From Paragorgia papillata (taxonomy: Eukaryota > Cnidaria > Anthozoa > Scleralcyonacea > Coralliidae): a DNA stretch of 64,000 nucleotides. The position numbers were made by a program, and so were the translations under genes. The DNA lies in the NCBI GenBank assembly GCA_035771165.1, contig JAWNZC010000348.1, forward strand, positions 5,196,501-5,260,500. Reading direction: 5' to 3'. Positions 10,667 to 22,828 of the stretch are shown here, piece by piece. Within the stretch, counting starts at the first letter, position 1. Every line of letters starts with the position of its first letter. Below the pieces are notes generated by a model. The model saw nothing but the letters and a program-made list of their open reading frames with translations. It did not search any database and had not been told where the DNA came from.

Positions 10667-13600
10667 TTAAGTGCGGAAAAATTTACGAGAAACTTCACGC
10701 GCACTCTTAGCTCGTTGTTTTGCACTATATTCTACTTTTGATGGTTCTTCATCTCGCGGAACATGAGTCACACTTATTTTTTCCATGGCCTGCTGAAGAA
10801 CACTCGTTTTGACAACATCCCACATGCATTTCTTGCGAAATTGATAGTACAGTACATCGTCATCGGGATAACTAAAAAGATGTAAACAGTACAATTTTAC
10901 GTCGTTGACTCACTGAATACAACCCTGAATATACTATTAATATTAACGCCACTGCAGAAAACCAATGTTTACCACACCACTGTACCCACACGGTATACCA
11001 CACGGGGAGCACGGTTGGCGTGTGCTGTTAGGGCGCTGCCTCTCATCACTGCAGTACAAAGTTAAGCTCGGTTGAACGGGGTTAGTACTTAGATGGGTGA
11101 CCGTCTGGGAATAACCTTGTTCTCGAGCTTGAAACTCATGTGAGTAGAGTTTAGTTTGTCTCTCCTGCGCTTCGAGGGTTGTTCACCGGGTTCTCCAACA
11201 TGCACCTATAGGTCTTAGCTGTATAATCTGTGGTCCGACATGTGTCGTATGGCGGCTGCCTGGAGCGCCTTTAATATGCCTTCGACTCGGTCATGTTAAA
11301 TTTCAATATGTAAAATGCTATTGAAAAGCCCCTTGTGGGAAGAAGTAAATAAAATATGTATGTATGTCCCCACTGTACGTATCACTCCACACCACTTTAT
11401 CACACAGCACTCCACAAACGTCCAAAACCTATACTGCTCCCGCACCACTACAAGATACATCAAGGTACTAATCATGATTATATTCCTCCATCAATCTTTC
11501 CATCCTTCTGTCCTTTTAATATGTATCATATCCATTCATATATCCATCCCAACTTCACCTCACTAATGAGAATCATTGCCATTTGATTGGCAGATTATTG
11601 ATCACGTGGTGTTTGATAGAATTTTTGTGAACTCTACTCTAGTCCGTGAACAATACGCTGTACCCCGTGGCAAACTTTGCGAACTTGTGCTGTACTCCGT
11701 GCACTATATTGTAGTGTAGTCCGTGAACAATATGCTAGCTGTAGCCTGTGAGAAAACTCGCGAACTACAGTATATATATTGTGCTGTTATAAAACAAACT
11801 GCAACACGCTTACTTGTTCTCCAACGCCAGTGCTCTTGCAACTAAGATTGATTTCTTCGTAGCAGATAGAAAGAAAGTTTGTTTCTTAATCTTCAAAATC
11901 TTTGCTGCAAGGCTGACTAAAATCAACTGTCTCCCTGTTGGTTCTAACACTTCACGAAGGTTCTAAAAAAGGGGGGAAATTAAATTCTGTTATAACACAA
12001 CGGGATCTTTAGTACTATATGCATACATGCATGCATGACACCAAGCAGATCGAGTTTCTTCGCTACATTTGTTAAGTTTGCAAGAGGGAATAGATGCTTT
12101 GAACCATTCTACACCATGCAAACACGGACAATAATATATATAGCTTCCACGTTGAACAAGAGTACGTTTTATACTAAAACTTACATAAACATCTCCTTTT
12201 TTCATTGTTGCAATGTTAAGATAAGCAATCTTTGTATTCAATCGACCAGCTAAGAACTCTTTATTTAGCATTGTAGTTAAATCTACGCTCCTCCTTTGTT
12301 CACCATTACTTTTCACCAAGTCATGATCGTCCAGTTTATCTTTTTTACTCTTCAGAAACTCTGACTTGTTGCTATCGTTCTTTAACACAGAATATTGTGT
12401 CTTCCCTGTACAATTAGTCAGATTCTGGTATTTCTTTCCAAATGAATTTAAGATTTCTTCCGCCTCTCCCATTTTTTTAGTTTTTTCTCTTCTCCTGTTG
12501 TTTCTAAAAACACACCAAAGTTAACGAGTCAGTTGGAATGTTAAATAATAAATATGAAGATAAGAATATTGATCGAATTATGAGTAATGGTGTTGAGTGT
12601 CAATGAGTAAAAAGTAGCAATGTTGAATGATAGTGAATTGTGAAGAGTGTTCATGTTGTTTAGGGCCTGTTTAAGTGTTTATATGGAGCCGAGTTACCCG
12701 GTCAGCCGAGTTACCCGGTCAGCCGAGTTACCCGGTTTGCCGGGATAAACTTTACGTTCTGTTTATATGGAAGCGAGTTACCTGGCAAGTTGTAATATTT
12801 GAGATGATTAGCATCAACAAAAGTGACATAAACAACGAATATAGAAAATTCATCCCGCTATGCCGAGTTACCCGGGGAAAAGTGTTTATATGGGGAAATG
12901 TTTATCCCGCTCGGCCGAGATCCCGGCTGCCAGTGTCGAGTTCTCGCCAAGGCGAGTTACCCGTCTGTCTCATATAAACACTGTGGTGGGAAAAACAGTG
13001 TTTGCTCTACCGACCGGGCCGGGGAACACAGGTCCTTAGATTGGGCAAACCACAATTCACCGAGGGCAAATTCACCCTAATTTTAAACCTGATCGTATTT
13101 TAGGATCATGGTTAGGATTACGTTAAATTGACCCTCGGGCTCGGTGGATTGCCCATTGAATAATGATAAGTTCTGTTATGCCTAGCCTGCGTAGCAGTGT
13201 TACTGGATGAGGGGACTGGGGAGAGGGCTTAGAAGTAACTCTCCCCAGTCCCCTCATCCAGTAACGCCTGCTACGCAGGCTATGTTATGCCGAGCATGAG
13301 TGTTTGATGGGTAGTATAGCGTGTGTTGGGTGATAACAAGTTATAAGTAGGATTGTTTTATGATAATGAGTTATGATTTAATGATGATGTGTTATGGGTA
13401 GGAGTGGTCAGATCGGAGTGTTGAGTCATATTAAGACTTGAGTAAGAGTTTGACTGTTGACTCTACATTGAAAACAAGTGAAATGGTAGCCTGCGTGCAC
13501 CTATTTCAGTTTCCGCGTAGAGACTTCACGCAGGCTAGTGAAATGGTAGTAGTGTTAAATGATAATATGTTATAAGTGGAGTGTTAGAAGATAGTTAATA

Positions 13601-16433
13601 GGTTATGAGTTTAGTATGTAATATATCATATACACGAGAAGCCGTTTATTATCTGATTTGAAAACGTCGAGAAGTGTGTTCGAGGTGTTTTTAAACCAGA
13701 AAATGAACGGCTTTCGAGTGTGTGGTATAGCTTCTCAAACAAATCAGTATTTAAAGAGAAATTTGAGGTAAAACTTGTTTTAATTTATGGGCGTTTATTA
13801 CCACATTTCACAACAACGTCTCGGTAACGGATTGCCATTGTGTTTTCCTCATTAATTATTAATGAGTTTGAGAATTTGAATTTGAATTTATTAGATTTGT
13901 CACAAAGTAAATAATACATCAAGTTAATTAACTAAATAACAAAATAAATAAATAAGTGTTGTGACACGAGAAGAAAACAGAACATCAGTTCCAATTGATA
14001 TCCAACCCCCAGAAGTAATAGATACAGCATGAGCAGCCGAGCTGTATCTGATTTACAAGACAAGGCGAGCTGCAAGCGAGCCGTAGTAAATCAGATACAG
14101 CTCGGATGCGAATGCTGTATCTTTCTTAAAATACAAATGCATCTAAGTAATCAAGTTCACCAACTATTTTGTGGATACGGTCTGTTTTAGCCAAGAAAAT
14201 CGAAGCTAAAGTTTATGTAAATCAGGACGATGCTGTATCCGATTTACAACCACTGCTACGGTATTGATTTCTTAATTCGTCATGAATTATTAATGAGTAT
14301 TTTAATGAATGATAATGAATTATGAGTAGAAGTGTTCTTGCTTTATAATAAATTATGAGTAGGAATGTTAAAGGCTTACGAATTATGATTAGGGGTGTAT
14401 GTTAAGCACAATTATAATAATTATTATCCATATTGGTCATGTTTACCTTGATTTCATTGCGTATTCATCATCAAGTATTTGATTTTTGGCAATTTTTCTT
14501 AAATCTGTTTGTTCAATGCTTATCTTAAGTTCTTTCATGATTTCAATTTGTGAGGAAAACGTGCGAGTACGCTCCTTGCCAAAATCAGTGCCGTGAAACA
14601 AAGGATTCCAATCGGGTGAACAATTTTCTTCTTCCAAACGTCGTGACACAAAACTAGCAGATCGTTCTGGTCTTTGCTCAAATTCCAGTCCCTTGATTAC
14701 TCTGCATTGTCCCTAAAAGCATTGATATATTCATTATTGGATGATACGTCTTAAAATTCAGTAAAAGTTTTGCTGTATTATCAACTTTTGTAAGCCTTTG
14801 AGCTTGAGTTAAGATTCTCATTTTCGGGTCTGTAATCTTATCCTATTCTAACAAATTCTCGAACGAACGAACGAACTAACTTATAAATGACCGATGTTGG
14901 AAATAAATAATTCAATCTAGTTAGCCGTCATATAGTTTTGCAAGAGAAACTCAAACAGATTATTGAAGGCAGTTGTTAATTTACCTCCATGCAAATGTAA
15001 ATCCATTCTTCTTCATCTCTACTGTTGAGAACAATAATTTTATTGGGTTTGTACTAGAGAATAAAAAAATAAACTTGGAGTAAATTATCTCATGAGGTCT
15101 GTAATTAGTGTAACAATAACTCGAAAATGATATGGGAACCAGTATTTGTTATAATGTTATAAAACAACAACACAACAACAACAACAACAACAACGACAAC
15201 ACACCAACATGTTGCATCATCAGATTTTACCTCGTGAATTTGTGAATCATGGCAAATGTGTTTGATTGCATCGTCTTTCCATAATTTAAACAATGGCAAA
15301 TTTCTAAAATCATCAAACAAATTAGGCTGAACTGAGACACTACATTTGTGTAATTTTTCTGCAGTTAGATATACTCATCATGCACACCAAAAATTATATT
15401 AAAAATAAGAACTATACAATCTATAATAAATTATGAGTTCTTTTCATTGCAATAACCGTTATGGTAATAATGCCGTCATCATTATTAAGAAGCTGTTGTT
15501 TTACGTAGCCTAATTGTCCGAGTTACTAAGTTTTCAGGTTGGGATTTAAACACATCTACTGATGAGGAATCATGGGCGTTGCGTACCCACTTTGATTGGG
15601 GGGAAGAGGCCCCGATGTGAGGCGGCTGTATTCGCAGGCTAGGGAGTGTCCAGATATCCTAATGTTTATAAAATTGCCCGAATTTTGTTGGATGCGCATT
15701 AAGACATAAACCCATAGATTCTTTCTTAATTTCATTTCAGTCCTACTTTACTATATATTATAGTTTGCCAGAATTTAATACTTCATATATTGTCCATTTC
15801 CCCCGAATTTTTCCGATCTTTAAAAACTTTGGGGTGTGTGACACCCCACACACACCCAGTAGCAACGACCCTGCGAGAAATTGGTGAAGCGAGTGGTGGC
15901 TGCAGAAATATAACCGAATAAAAACTCAACAAAAAGTTCACTATTTTAATATTTGTTCATTTGCCGTTGTCATAGTTTGTTACCAGTTCTTCAATTCAAA
16001 AAAACATTTTGGAAGAATCACTTTAATGGCCGAACTTAATCCTATCTCTGTTAAAATAGAGCTGTAAATATAATTAAAACATGATTTAATACTTCTGGTA
16101 ATACTTGCAATGCCAAACTATACTCTTGGATATAATTTCCTATCACAATAAGTTTTAAACTTTCTTGGATCAACATTTTTACCTTACCTACAAAACTCAA
16201 TCTTCTCTTCCATTTCTCTTTCGTAAATTTCTGAACAGACTTGTGCAAAGACATATTTATCGACTACCATTAATTCCACATCCTCTTTAACTACCACTGA
16301 TGCTGTACGACATATGTTCTTTAACAAAGCAACTTCCTTTGAAAACAAAACGATAGTCTGAGTGTTTTTGGTGTTCCTTGAACTTGATTTGAAAATTTGG
16401 TTGTATTTGGCTGTTTTATAATAGTAGATTTCA

Positions 16434-16478
<45 letters not shown>

Positions 16479-19400
16479 CGTCGTTGTTTTGGTGATGAAT
16501 GAATGAACGAACGAAGAATATATCAATCAATCAATCAATCAATCAATCAGCTGTGTGGATCGACTTCTTGAGTGTAGTATAATAGAACATACCCCAAAAG
16601 CATCACCGCGATGTAATGCGCTTACGGTTTTGTGAACCACTTTGTTAGTTTCAGTGTAACGTTCTTGGATGTTTATAAAAACAGAACCACTAAAAATGAC
16701 ATAAAATGCCAGACCAACATGACCTTTTCGTAGAATAACACGTGGATACTCGATTCTAAGAAAGATATAAATAACGGAAATGTATTATTATCAATATAGA
16801 GACCCTGAAAGTTATTATACTTCATGTTTTGTACTATAGAGTTAATATTTTACCACATGTTATCGTCCAGAATTATTATTTAATGAAGATATTTAAAAAA
16901 AATCTTAGTTTCTTTCTAATTAAATCAAAAAATTTCTCGCTAAAAACGATGTGGTGCTTAGCTTAAGGAAAGTATCATGGGATTCCAGACATGCGCTAAT
17001 AACGTAAGCCTTGTTTCAAAAACTCATTAATAATTCATGAGGAAAACAAAAAAGAAAATCATGACCGTATCGTGTCTTTATATGTGATAAAGATACCTCC
17101 TGATTTACATAAACTTTAGCTCTGATTTTCTCGGCTTAGACAAGGTTATTTTTCAAACTTACTACGCCAATGAACTTACCAAGTGGTTCTTTTTTGAAGC
17201 CGTTCAATAAACTCGCAGTTCGTGTTTTATCAGATATAAAAACACTCGGCTTCGCCTCGTATCTTTATATCTGATAAAACACTCCTGCTCGTTTATTAAA
17301 CAGTACATAAGAAACTATTAATGCCTATGAAACGAAAAATAAGTCTGTCTTATTTGAAAGAACATTTAAAATGACAGAGTAACATATTTTACAGTTTTTC
17401 GTTTCCTTGCTTCGTTCTTGAGGTATTTCAGTTTCTTTGGTATGCAAATTAAACATCTTGACGTCACATTGGCTTAATGAGTTATGGGAGAAGGTTATAC
17501 ATCACTGCTATTATGAAACATAATCACTTGAAAATCATGTTTGGTGTTGTGGGACAAACACACCAACACGCTTCCTTCAAATGAATTTGGTTTGATCAGG
17601 GACGTAGCCAGAGGGGGAGCGGTGGGAGAGGTCGCCCCCCTCCCCCCCCCCCCTTTGCATGATGGAATTTTGTTTTGAACACTCGTACTCAGATGCACAG
17701 GTGATTTACCCAGCGGTTATTGACTGGATCTCAGTCGCTCTTTTGACGTTAGTGACTAATAATATGAAATGGTACCTTCCTTGGCTCCTAATCCAGTCTC
17801 CGTGCTTGTTTATGTATCCCCCGGGGCCCGGGCCACGTTTAATAGCGTCCTGATTTTATAGCGCCCATCTTGTTTTTATGAAGTGTTACTATTGGACGTT
17901 TATTGATGTATCGCACGCATGTAACTTAACTCAACGGTTGTTGTTTTTTAGTATTTTATGACTTTTCAGAATTGTGTAAAATCTTCTCCCAAAATGCAGG
18001 AAATGCCATTTTAGAGACTCTAGATTTCAAAATGTTCTGGGGGAGCATTTGAGCATGCCCCCGGACCCCCAACAAGTTTCGCTCCTCCCCTTTCAAAATC
18101 CTTGTTACGTCCCACGTCAAAATGTTTAATTTACATATCATACAAACTGAAATATCTCAACAACAAAGCATGAAACTGACGAAAAACTGCAAAAGATGTT
18201 ACTCTGTCATTTTAAGTGTTCTTTCAAATAAGACAGACTTATTTTTTGTTTTATAGGAACTTTAATGACTGCGACTATCACAATCCTTTTTGCAATATAT
18301 CTTGTAATGTATTATAGTCATCAAAATTGAACTTCTATTATTGGGCTGGATTGAAAAACCTTTTTACTCTATTGTAATTCAATTTTTTAAACGCGATAAT
18401 AAATATTGTTCCTAATATATGACTTTTGAAATGGAATGTATATTATCTGCGAAATGCAACAGATATACAGGGGGTGGACAAAAAGAAAGGCCATCATTGA
18501 AAGTATGATTAATGTGCATTGTATAACTTTTATTAGAGTACAGAAAAATATGTAAAGTTATATATTTTTAGAATGCATGCGTCAAGATCTGCTCAAATAT
18601 GATATCAAATTCTAGTTATCCATTGATTTAAAAAATATATTAATTTTTCATGATTTTCAATCTTGTAACAAATGAAGTGAATCTTAGTAGTGAAATAAAA
18701 GTAGCGTGCTGCGTAGGCAGTGTAGAAACAACAATCGAAATATAGTAAGGTTAGATATACTGCCGAAACAGAGAACGTAAGAGTCTAACGTTTCGAGCGA
18801 AGGCCCTTCGTCAGAGAGAAACGTGACTCGGACGAAGGGCCTTCGCTCGAAACGTTAGATTCCTACGTTCTCTGTTTCGGCAGTATATCTAACCTTCGAC
18901 TTATTCCCATTGGTTTTCAAAATGATTAATGGAGTTTGTATATACTATGAAAGTGTTATAACAGCAATATAGTTAGATATTTTGTTGCCATTTCACTTGA
19001 TTTCACTACAGCTTCACAGCGTGGCATTCTTTCAAAGTTAATGTATTTTCTAAACCAATAACAAAATTAGAATTGGATATCATATTTGAGCAGATATTGA
19101 CGCATGCATTCTAAAATATATCACTTTACATATTTTTCTTTTCTCGAATAATAGTTATTCCACATTAACCATATTTTTAATGATGGCCACTTTTTTTTGT
19201 GTCCACCCCCTGTATGTGAACAGCTTGAAAAACAAGCATTTAGATATAATGTACAAAATAGTAATAATAAATTTAAAAATAAACATAGCAGCAATTACAT
19301 CACATATTTCACATCGCTTTACGTCACACACTACACTACATCACAACAGCACATCATACATTGCATATCCATATAACATAACAAATCACATTGCACATCA

Positions 19401-20804
19401 TATACACATTGCACCCCATCCGTCCCATCACACCACAACACATCCCACCACATGACACCACACCACTTTACGTCGCATCCGGTCACATCACTTCTCGTCA
19501 CATCGCCATACTTTACGTCACACCACATGACAACATCACATGACACATATTACAACACACTATACATCACATTATATTGCACTACGTTGTGTTAAGTTAG
19601 TAAAGTTACGTTACACTACATTACATTACATATTACCTTACAAATTTCATTGAACGACACATAGCAATCTGAACCCGTCGAGTGAATTTATCGTAAGCTG
19701 CAACGCCTTGCATCATGGCGTGTATTTGCATAACTTCTCTGTCAGTTCTTTCAATTGGCGATTTTCGTAAAATTATTTCTGCCCATTTTGGCACATGAGC
19801 GTATATCTAGAATAAGAAACGTTTTTATAGGTTTCTTGAAGTTTTAGTTGTTTTTGTTGTACAAGCTGTCGTAAGTAGTTAAAATCAGAAAACTCAGCTT
19901 CAACGACTTCAAGCTGAAAACACTATACTAACGGAATAAAACTTTTACTTACCGAATCTCTTTTCTGGTACCAAGATTTACTAAATAAAACTTCCCCTGC
20001 TTCTCTTGTCTGACTCCACGCGACCTGTGTGTTTGTTGCCGGAGCAAGATCTATGGAATACTTCGACATAACTAGTTTTACCCGGCAAATAAGAAATACT
20101 CGATAGAATGTTTTCATAATCCTTGCACGAGCCTGAAATAGACAAATTTATTAGGTTATTAGGTGCGGCTCATATGCGTGAAGAAGATGCGTTTGATACT
20201 GGTCTTAAGTAGTATAGGTATTTACCTCTGTTTTATTCGTAGATCTTCGTAAATGAAGTCCTCGTCTTCTTTCTAAAAGTTGTTTATTATTCAAACCAAT
20301 TCCCAAAACTGAGCCAACATCCATTCGTCCAATTCCTTCTGAAAGTGGGGAACTACGCCAATCTCTTTTTCCAGTCTCTGTTTTACTCGATGGATCACTT
20401 ATAAGACGTTGAATCCTACGCGGAATTGACTTTTCTTTTAAATACAACATAGCGTCGAAGGCTTTACTACTATGGTCGTAGTACTTTCCACGAAGAGCAA
20501 GAACATCTGTTGAATATTTTTTAGTCGAAATTGGCGGAGCAGATTTTGCTCTTCTTTTTGAAGAGTGATATTGTTTATTGAAGCTAGAATTGGAGGATTT
20601 TTGTTTGTAGATGTTTTTTTGAGCTTCGAATGGAGGTGTAAAAGAAAATCTAACTGAGACATTTGCTGAGTTCAAAGGTCTTGTATTAGAGGAACTCCGT
20701 GAACCACTTGTGCATTTTTTTTCGTGTTGGTCAGTCGAGGGTGAGCGGCTTTTTAAACACGGCGCCGTTAAACAACGATTCATTTCTTTTGTGAAACAGG
20801 TCAT
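10667..20804 (-). CDS. CNBD2: Cyclic nucleotide-binding domain protein, CNBD2-like
   Basis: Eleven exons join in phase to 781 aa: 20226-20804, 19953-20132, 19637-19806, 16593-16755, 16192-16336, 15231-15331, 14985-15053, 14447-14712, 12185-12503, 11814-11962, 10667-10871. The first ~190 residues are Ser/Arg-rich and look disordered. A cyclic-nucleotide-binding domain covers about residues 285-410. It starts VILRKGHVGLAFYVIFSGSV and contains the phosphate-binding cassette FGEVALLKNICRTA, with the Glu and Arg that contact cAMP/cGMP, so this domain looks binding-competent. A second, degenerate beta-roll (about 440-480 and 640-700) lacks the cassette and is split by a Ser/Lys-rich insert. CNBD2 is a cAMP-binding sperm protein in mammals of about 576 aa; this one is longer at both ends. 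Exons 3 and 5 have alternative GT donors nearby, and I chose those that keep frame (AG|GTAATA and TTTT|GTAGGT). The symbol is by family resemblance; CNBD1 is less likely. Confidence 0.85.
11020..11375 (+). mobile_element. 5S-rRNA-derived SINE (SINE3-like)
   Basis: Bases 11059-11117 retain the internal-promoter half of a 5S rRNA gene: AAGTTAAGCTCGG, then GGTTAGTACTTAGATGGGTG and ACCGTCTGGGAATA. The 5' half is poorly matched and the 3' half departs from 5S, continuing into unrelated sequence with GGGTTCTCC. The element ends in a short (ATGT) repeat. It is therefore a Pol III retroelement, not a functional 5S gene. It lies in the last CNBD2 intron. Confidence 0.8.
12674..12982. mobile_element. 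MITE with AGTGTTTATATG ends and internal CCGAGTTACCCGGTCAG repeats
   Basis: AGTGTTTATATGGAGCCGAG on the left pairs with CATATAAACACT on the right. Near the left end three ~17-base units of CCGAGTTACCCGGTCAG sit in tandem, and CCGAGTTACCCGG appears again in the interior. No ORF of note and no clear target-site duplication. Confidence 0.65.
13038..13162. repeat. Foldback element with TTGGGCAAACCACAATTCACC end
   Basis: The left arm TTGGGCAAACCACAATTCAC pairs imperfectly with the right arm GGTGGATTGCCCATTGAAT. The interior mirrors GAGGGCAAATT against AATTGACCCTCG. About 125 bp, non-coding, in CNBD2 intron 8. Confidence 0.65.
13183..13282. repeat. 100-bp hairpin, 'tagcctgcgtagcag' family
   Basis: Arms TAGCCTGCGTAGCAG and CTGCTACGCAGGCTA enclose GGATGAGGGGACTGGGGAGAG and its exact complement around a 13-base loop. 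Arm pairing is close to perfect over about 43 bases. A shorter TAGCCTGCGTG...CACGCAGGCTA hairpin lies at about 13488-13541. Confidence 0.85.
13850..14300. mobile_element. 'CTCATTAATAATTCATGAG' family element
   Basis: Terminal palindromic motifs CTCATTAATTATTAATGAG and CATGAATTATTAATGAG bound a region with an internal hairpin of GATACAGC...GCTGTATC and AAATCAGATACAGCTCGG (about 14020-14125). TTCAAAAACTCATTAATAAT and the linked CCTCCTGATTTACATAAAC phrase recur at 16998-17300 and 28550-28740, with a stub at 2033-2060. No ORF. Confidence 0.55.
15150..15205. repeat. (CAA)n microsatellite
   Basis: About 14 units of CAA with a few interruptions, immediately 3' of the CNBD2 exon ending at 15231. Reading through it gives the poly-valine stretch of an apparent small ORF, which is not real. 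Confidence 0.9.
16437..16551. repeat. (TTG)n and (ATCA)n microsatellites
   Basis: About 14 TTG units (16437-16480) are followed, after a short gap, by about six ATCA units (16526-16549). Both lie in the short intron between CNBD2 exons 4 and 5. Confidence 0.9.
17308..18270. mobile_element. Inverted-repeat element with nested hAT-like MITE
   Basis: About 140 bp at each side form an inverted repeat, sharing AATAAGTCTGTCTTATTTGA and AATGACAGAGTAACAT on the left and the reverse on the right (about 18130-18268). The middle is occupied by a separate element with CAGGGACGTAGCC ends. A single arm of this family also lies at about 38068-38205. It lies in CNBD2 intron 3. Confidence 0.7.
17597..18114. 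mobile_element. hAT-like MITE nested in the 17308 element
   Basis: The left end CAGGGACGTAGCCAGAGG and the right end GTTACGTCCCA match the 4850-5200 family, as do the internal GGAAATGCCATTTTAGAGAC and GCCCCCGGACCCCC. The extra length comes from an unrelated middle stretch. Target duplication is not clear. Confidence 0.7.
18468..19212. mobile_element. TA-flanked mariner/pogo-like non-autonomous element, 745 bp
   Basis: The ends are CAGGGGGTGGACAAAA and its complement, flanked on both sides by TA. Matching subterminal sequence (GCATGCGTCAAGATCTGCTC against GAGCAGATATTGACGCATGC) extends the inverted repeat well over 150 bp. TA duplication and CAGG-type ends fit the Tc1/mariner/pogo group. A hairpin element is inserted inside. 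No transposase ORF remains. Confidence 0.8.
18747..18896. repeat. Foldback hairpin, 'cgaaggcccttcgtc' family, copy 2, nested
   Basis: AAGGTTAGATATACTGCCGA at the left is matched by TCGGCAGTATATCTAACCTT at the right. The centre is CGAAGGCCCTTCGTC against GACGAAGGGCCTTCG. Arms are nearly perfect over about 65 bases. Insertion into the 18468-19212 element makes it the younger of the two. Confidence 0.9.
19310..19560. repeat. CACAT/CATCACA-rich low-complexity tract
   Basis: Degenerate repeats of CACATCA, CACACCA and CATCACA fill about 250 bases in CNBD2 intron 3 just 3' of exon 3. ORFs reading through it are compositional. Confidence 0.8.
19636..19641 (-). other. CNBD2 exon 3 donor choice (two overlapping GT donors)
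   Basis: On the minus strand the exon end reads AAATTTGTAAGGTAATA. GTAAGG would end the exon after Phe in phase 0, but then exon 4 is out of frame. Using GTAATA five bases later adds Val and two bases of Arg and restores RIEYPRVILRKGH, the expected start of the binding domain. Confidence 0.7.
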
Positions 20805-20889
20805 GTTATATAAGACACACTATAAAATAATTAATTTATTTACCTTACAATTTACTCTTTAAATCTTCTAGTTATTTGTTGCATTGTGT

Positions 20890-20960
20890 CGTAGAATAGA
20901 ATAGAATAGAATGGAATTAAATGGAATGGAATAGAATGGATGGAATAGGATGGAATGTAA
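20890..20960. repeat. (GAATA/GGAAT)n repeat
   Basis: Short pentamer-type repeats GAATAGAATAGAATGGAAT lie about 85 bases upstream of the CNBD2 start codon. Confidence 0.85.
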
Positions 20961-21270
20961 TTACAATGCAATGTGCATGATATAATACAATACTATTTAA
21001 TGTAATACTGTGTAATATGTTGTGTTGTGTTGCAACACGTTGGCCATTGGGTTGCGTTGCGTTGTGACTGCAGCGTTTTGAACAAAATGATTTAGCGCGA
21101 AAACTGAAAATCAGCCTCGTTTGCAGTCACGTAGCATAGCTTCAGCGAAATTAACTTGTTCATACTTGTTCATTTATGGTTCAATTGTTAAATTTTTTTA
21201 TTTCTGAACCTATTAAAACCACTGATGATTATAGAATCAATATACTGATATTATCCAGCAGTATGATTTA

Positions 21271-21406
21271 GACTACGTGCACACGGTAACGTTTCCGAGC
21301 GTTTTCGTAATGTTTCAAGTAATGAGCTAATTGTCCTCGATTCCTTTGAGAACCGAGTAAACAATACGAAAAAAATGGAAATGTTACCGTGCATGTGCAC
21401 ATAGAC
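21271..21406. mobile_element. PIF/Harbinger-like MITE, 136 bp, TTA duplication
   Basis: Ends GACTACGTGCACACGGTAAC and GTTACCGTGCATGTGCACATAGAC pair as an inverted repeat and are flanked by TTA on both sides (21268-21270, 21407-21409). A 3-bp TWA duplication is typical of PIF/Harbinger. Confidence 0.75.
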
Positions 21407-21644
21407 TTACACTGATTCGTCCCTACATTGAAAGTTGTGATGCTTCAATATGTCTAAAAGATTATCATTTATCCTTTGTTTATTGGAGGTTTCTTCTCTT
21501 GGATAAAATCGTTGGGACTGATTAGCTGGAATAAAACTATATATAAAGACTGAGTTGAATGTAGGCAAAACTGAAAAAGTTGGTTAATGAAAATAACCAC
21601 GGAACCAAACAACAAAGACTTGGTTGTATACGTTATAGTATGGT

Positions 21645-21790
21645 ACTTTCAGCTTGTAGTTTGTATGTTTTATTTGTCCTTGCTATACAAGCTGTGGTTA
21701 GATGTTAAAGTTCAGAAAACTCATGAGCTCCAGACGGGAGCTCAGAGTTTTCTGATTAAATAAATCTAACGACGATTTGTACAGCAACTA
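21645..21790. repeat. Solo inverted-repeat core of the tRNA-TIR family
   Basis: TATACAAGCTGTGGTTAGAT, CAGAAAACTCATGAGCTCCAGACGGGAGCTCAGAGTTTTCTG and a matching right flank form a hairpin. The words ACAAGCTGT and GAGCTCCAGACGGGA are those that surround the tRNA-like segment in the fuller copies at 40054-40361 and 57841-58070. No box A or box B remains. Confidence 0.6.
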
Positions 21791-22828
21791 GAACCAATAC
21801 TCATTTGTTTATTAATTAAAAAACTGACATAAATACTCACAATCTGGCATGTTGATGTTCAATTCAGTTAGAATATAGACTGGACCGTATATGATTGTGG
21901 AGATGGCAGCCTTTGAAGGGCGAAGGAGCCATATACAAAGCAAAATGCTTTATTTCAGAATATGTAAAGTATAGATAATCTAAACGATTGAAATTCGGTA
22001 AAACTATTGAAAAACAAATTCCCCAGAGACTAATGATTACCAACACTAATATGAGACAGTTGTCAAATGAATCAAGCTTAACCCGTAATTCGTATAGTAA
22101 TATAATCATGTACAAATTAGCTAGAAAAGTAACTTCAAGTTGATTAGATGGGTGCCTCATGAAAAGTTGGCAGAAACTGCAATGATTTGTTATTTAGTTT
22201 ACAAAGTTACGCGGCTCAGGCAATCAATCTCTTTACAACTGATTCTAGTTAACTACATGCAGTCATTATCCTAATCCTTATATAATACTATCTTTTAATA
22301 GCTGTGAAGCGTCTATTGTTTTATCATCGGTAATTATGATGTAATGCGTTAAGGAATGCTAGAAAATTCGTTTTACTATCCTCCTAGTTATTTTTTACGA
22401 TTTTTCTTCTAGTTATTTTGTTACGTGCTTCTATTATAACTGATTTAAAACCTATACATAATACCTGTATTGATTAATACTTATATTAAATTAATATATT
22501 TTTATACATGCATTTAACAGTCCATATAGCCAGATATAGGCGAACCTGTTTACCTGAATCATTTTGATGGCCATGCACGCAATCATATGATCAAAACAGC
22601 GAGCTTCAAATATATAGCTTGTAATGCAGTTACATAAATATAGAATTGGCCATCATGAGATTAACTGACTGGCTTGACAACCTCAGACAGAGCAGATTTG
22701 TATTATTTTGCCAATAAGAAGCATTTGAGCCATGACTACTCATGCATGCACCGTCAAGTATATTTATTATAATGCAGCTGCGCAACGCAACAGACTCTCA
22801 TAAGTATCTGTATATTGTACCTGCATGC

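Noticed and set aside
11059..11117. 5S rRNA gene
   Set aside because: Only the internal promoter half matches; both flanks diverge and no 3' T-run terminator sits at the right distance.
11990..12184. Extension of CNBD2 exon 9 to the stop at 11990
   Set aside because: The sequence after KKGDVY is intronic: a GTAAGT donor lies there in phase 0 and joining to 11962 gives a sensible continuation.
16188..16191. Alternative donor GTAAGG for CNBD2 exon 5
   Set aside because: It ends in phase 2 and puts exon 6 out of frame with an immediate stop; the upstream GTAGGT gives EKIEFFQPNLFDDF.
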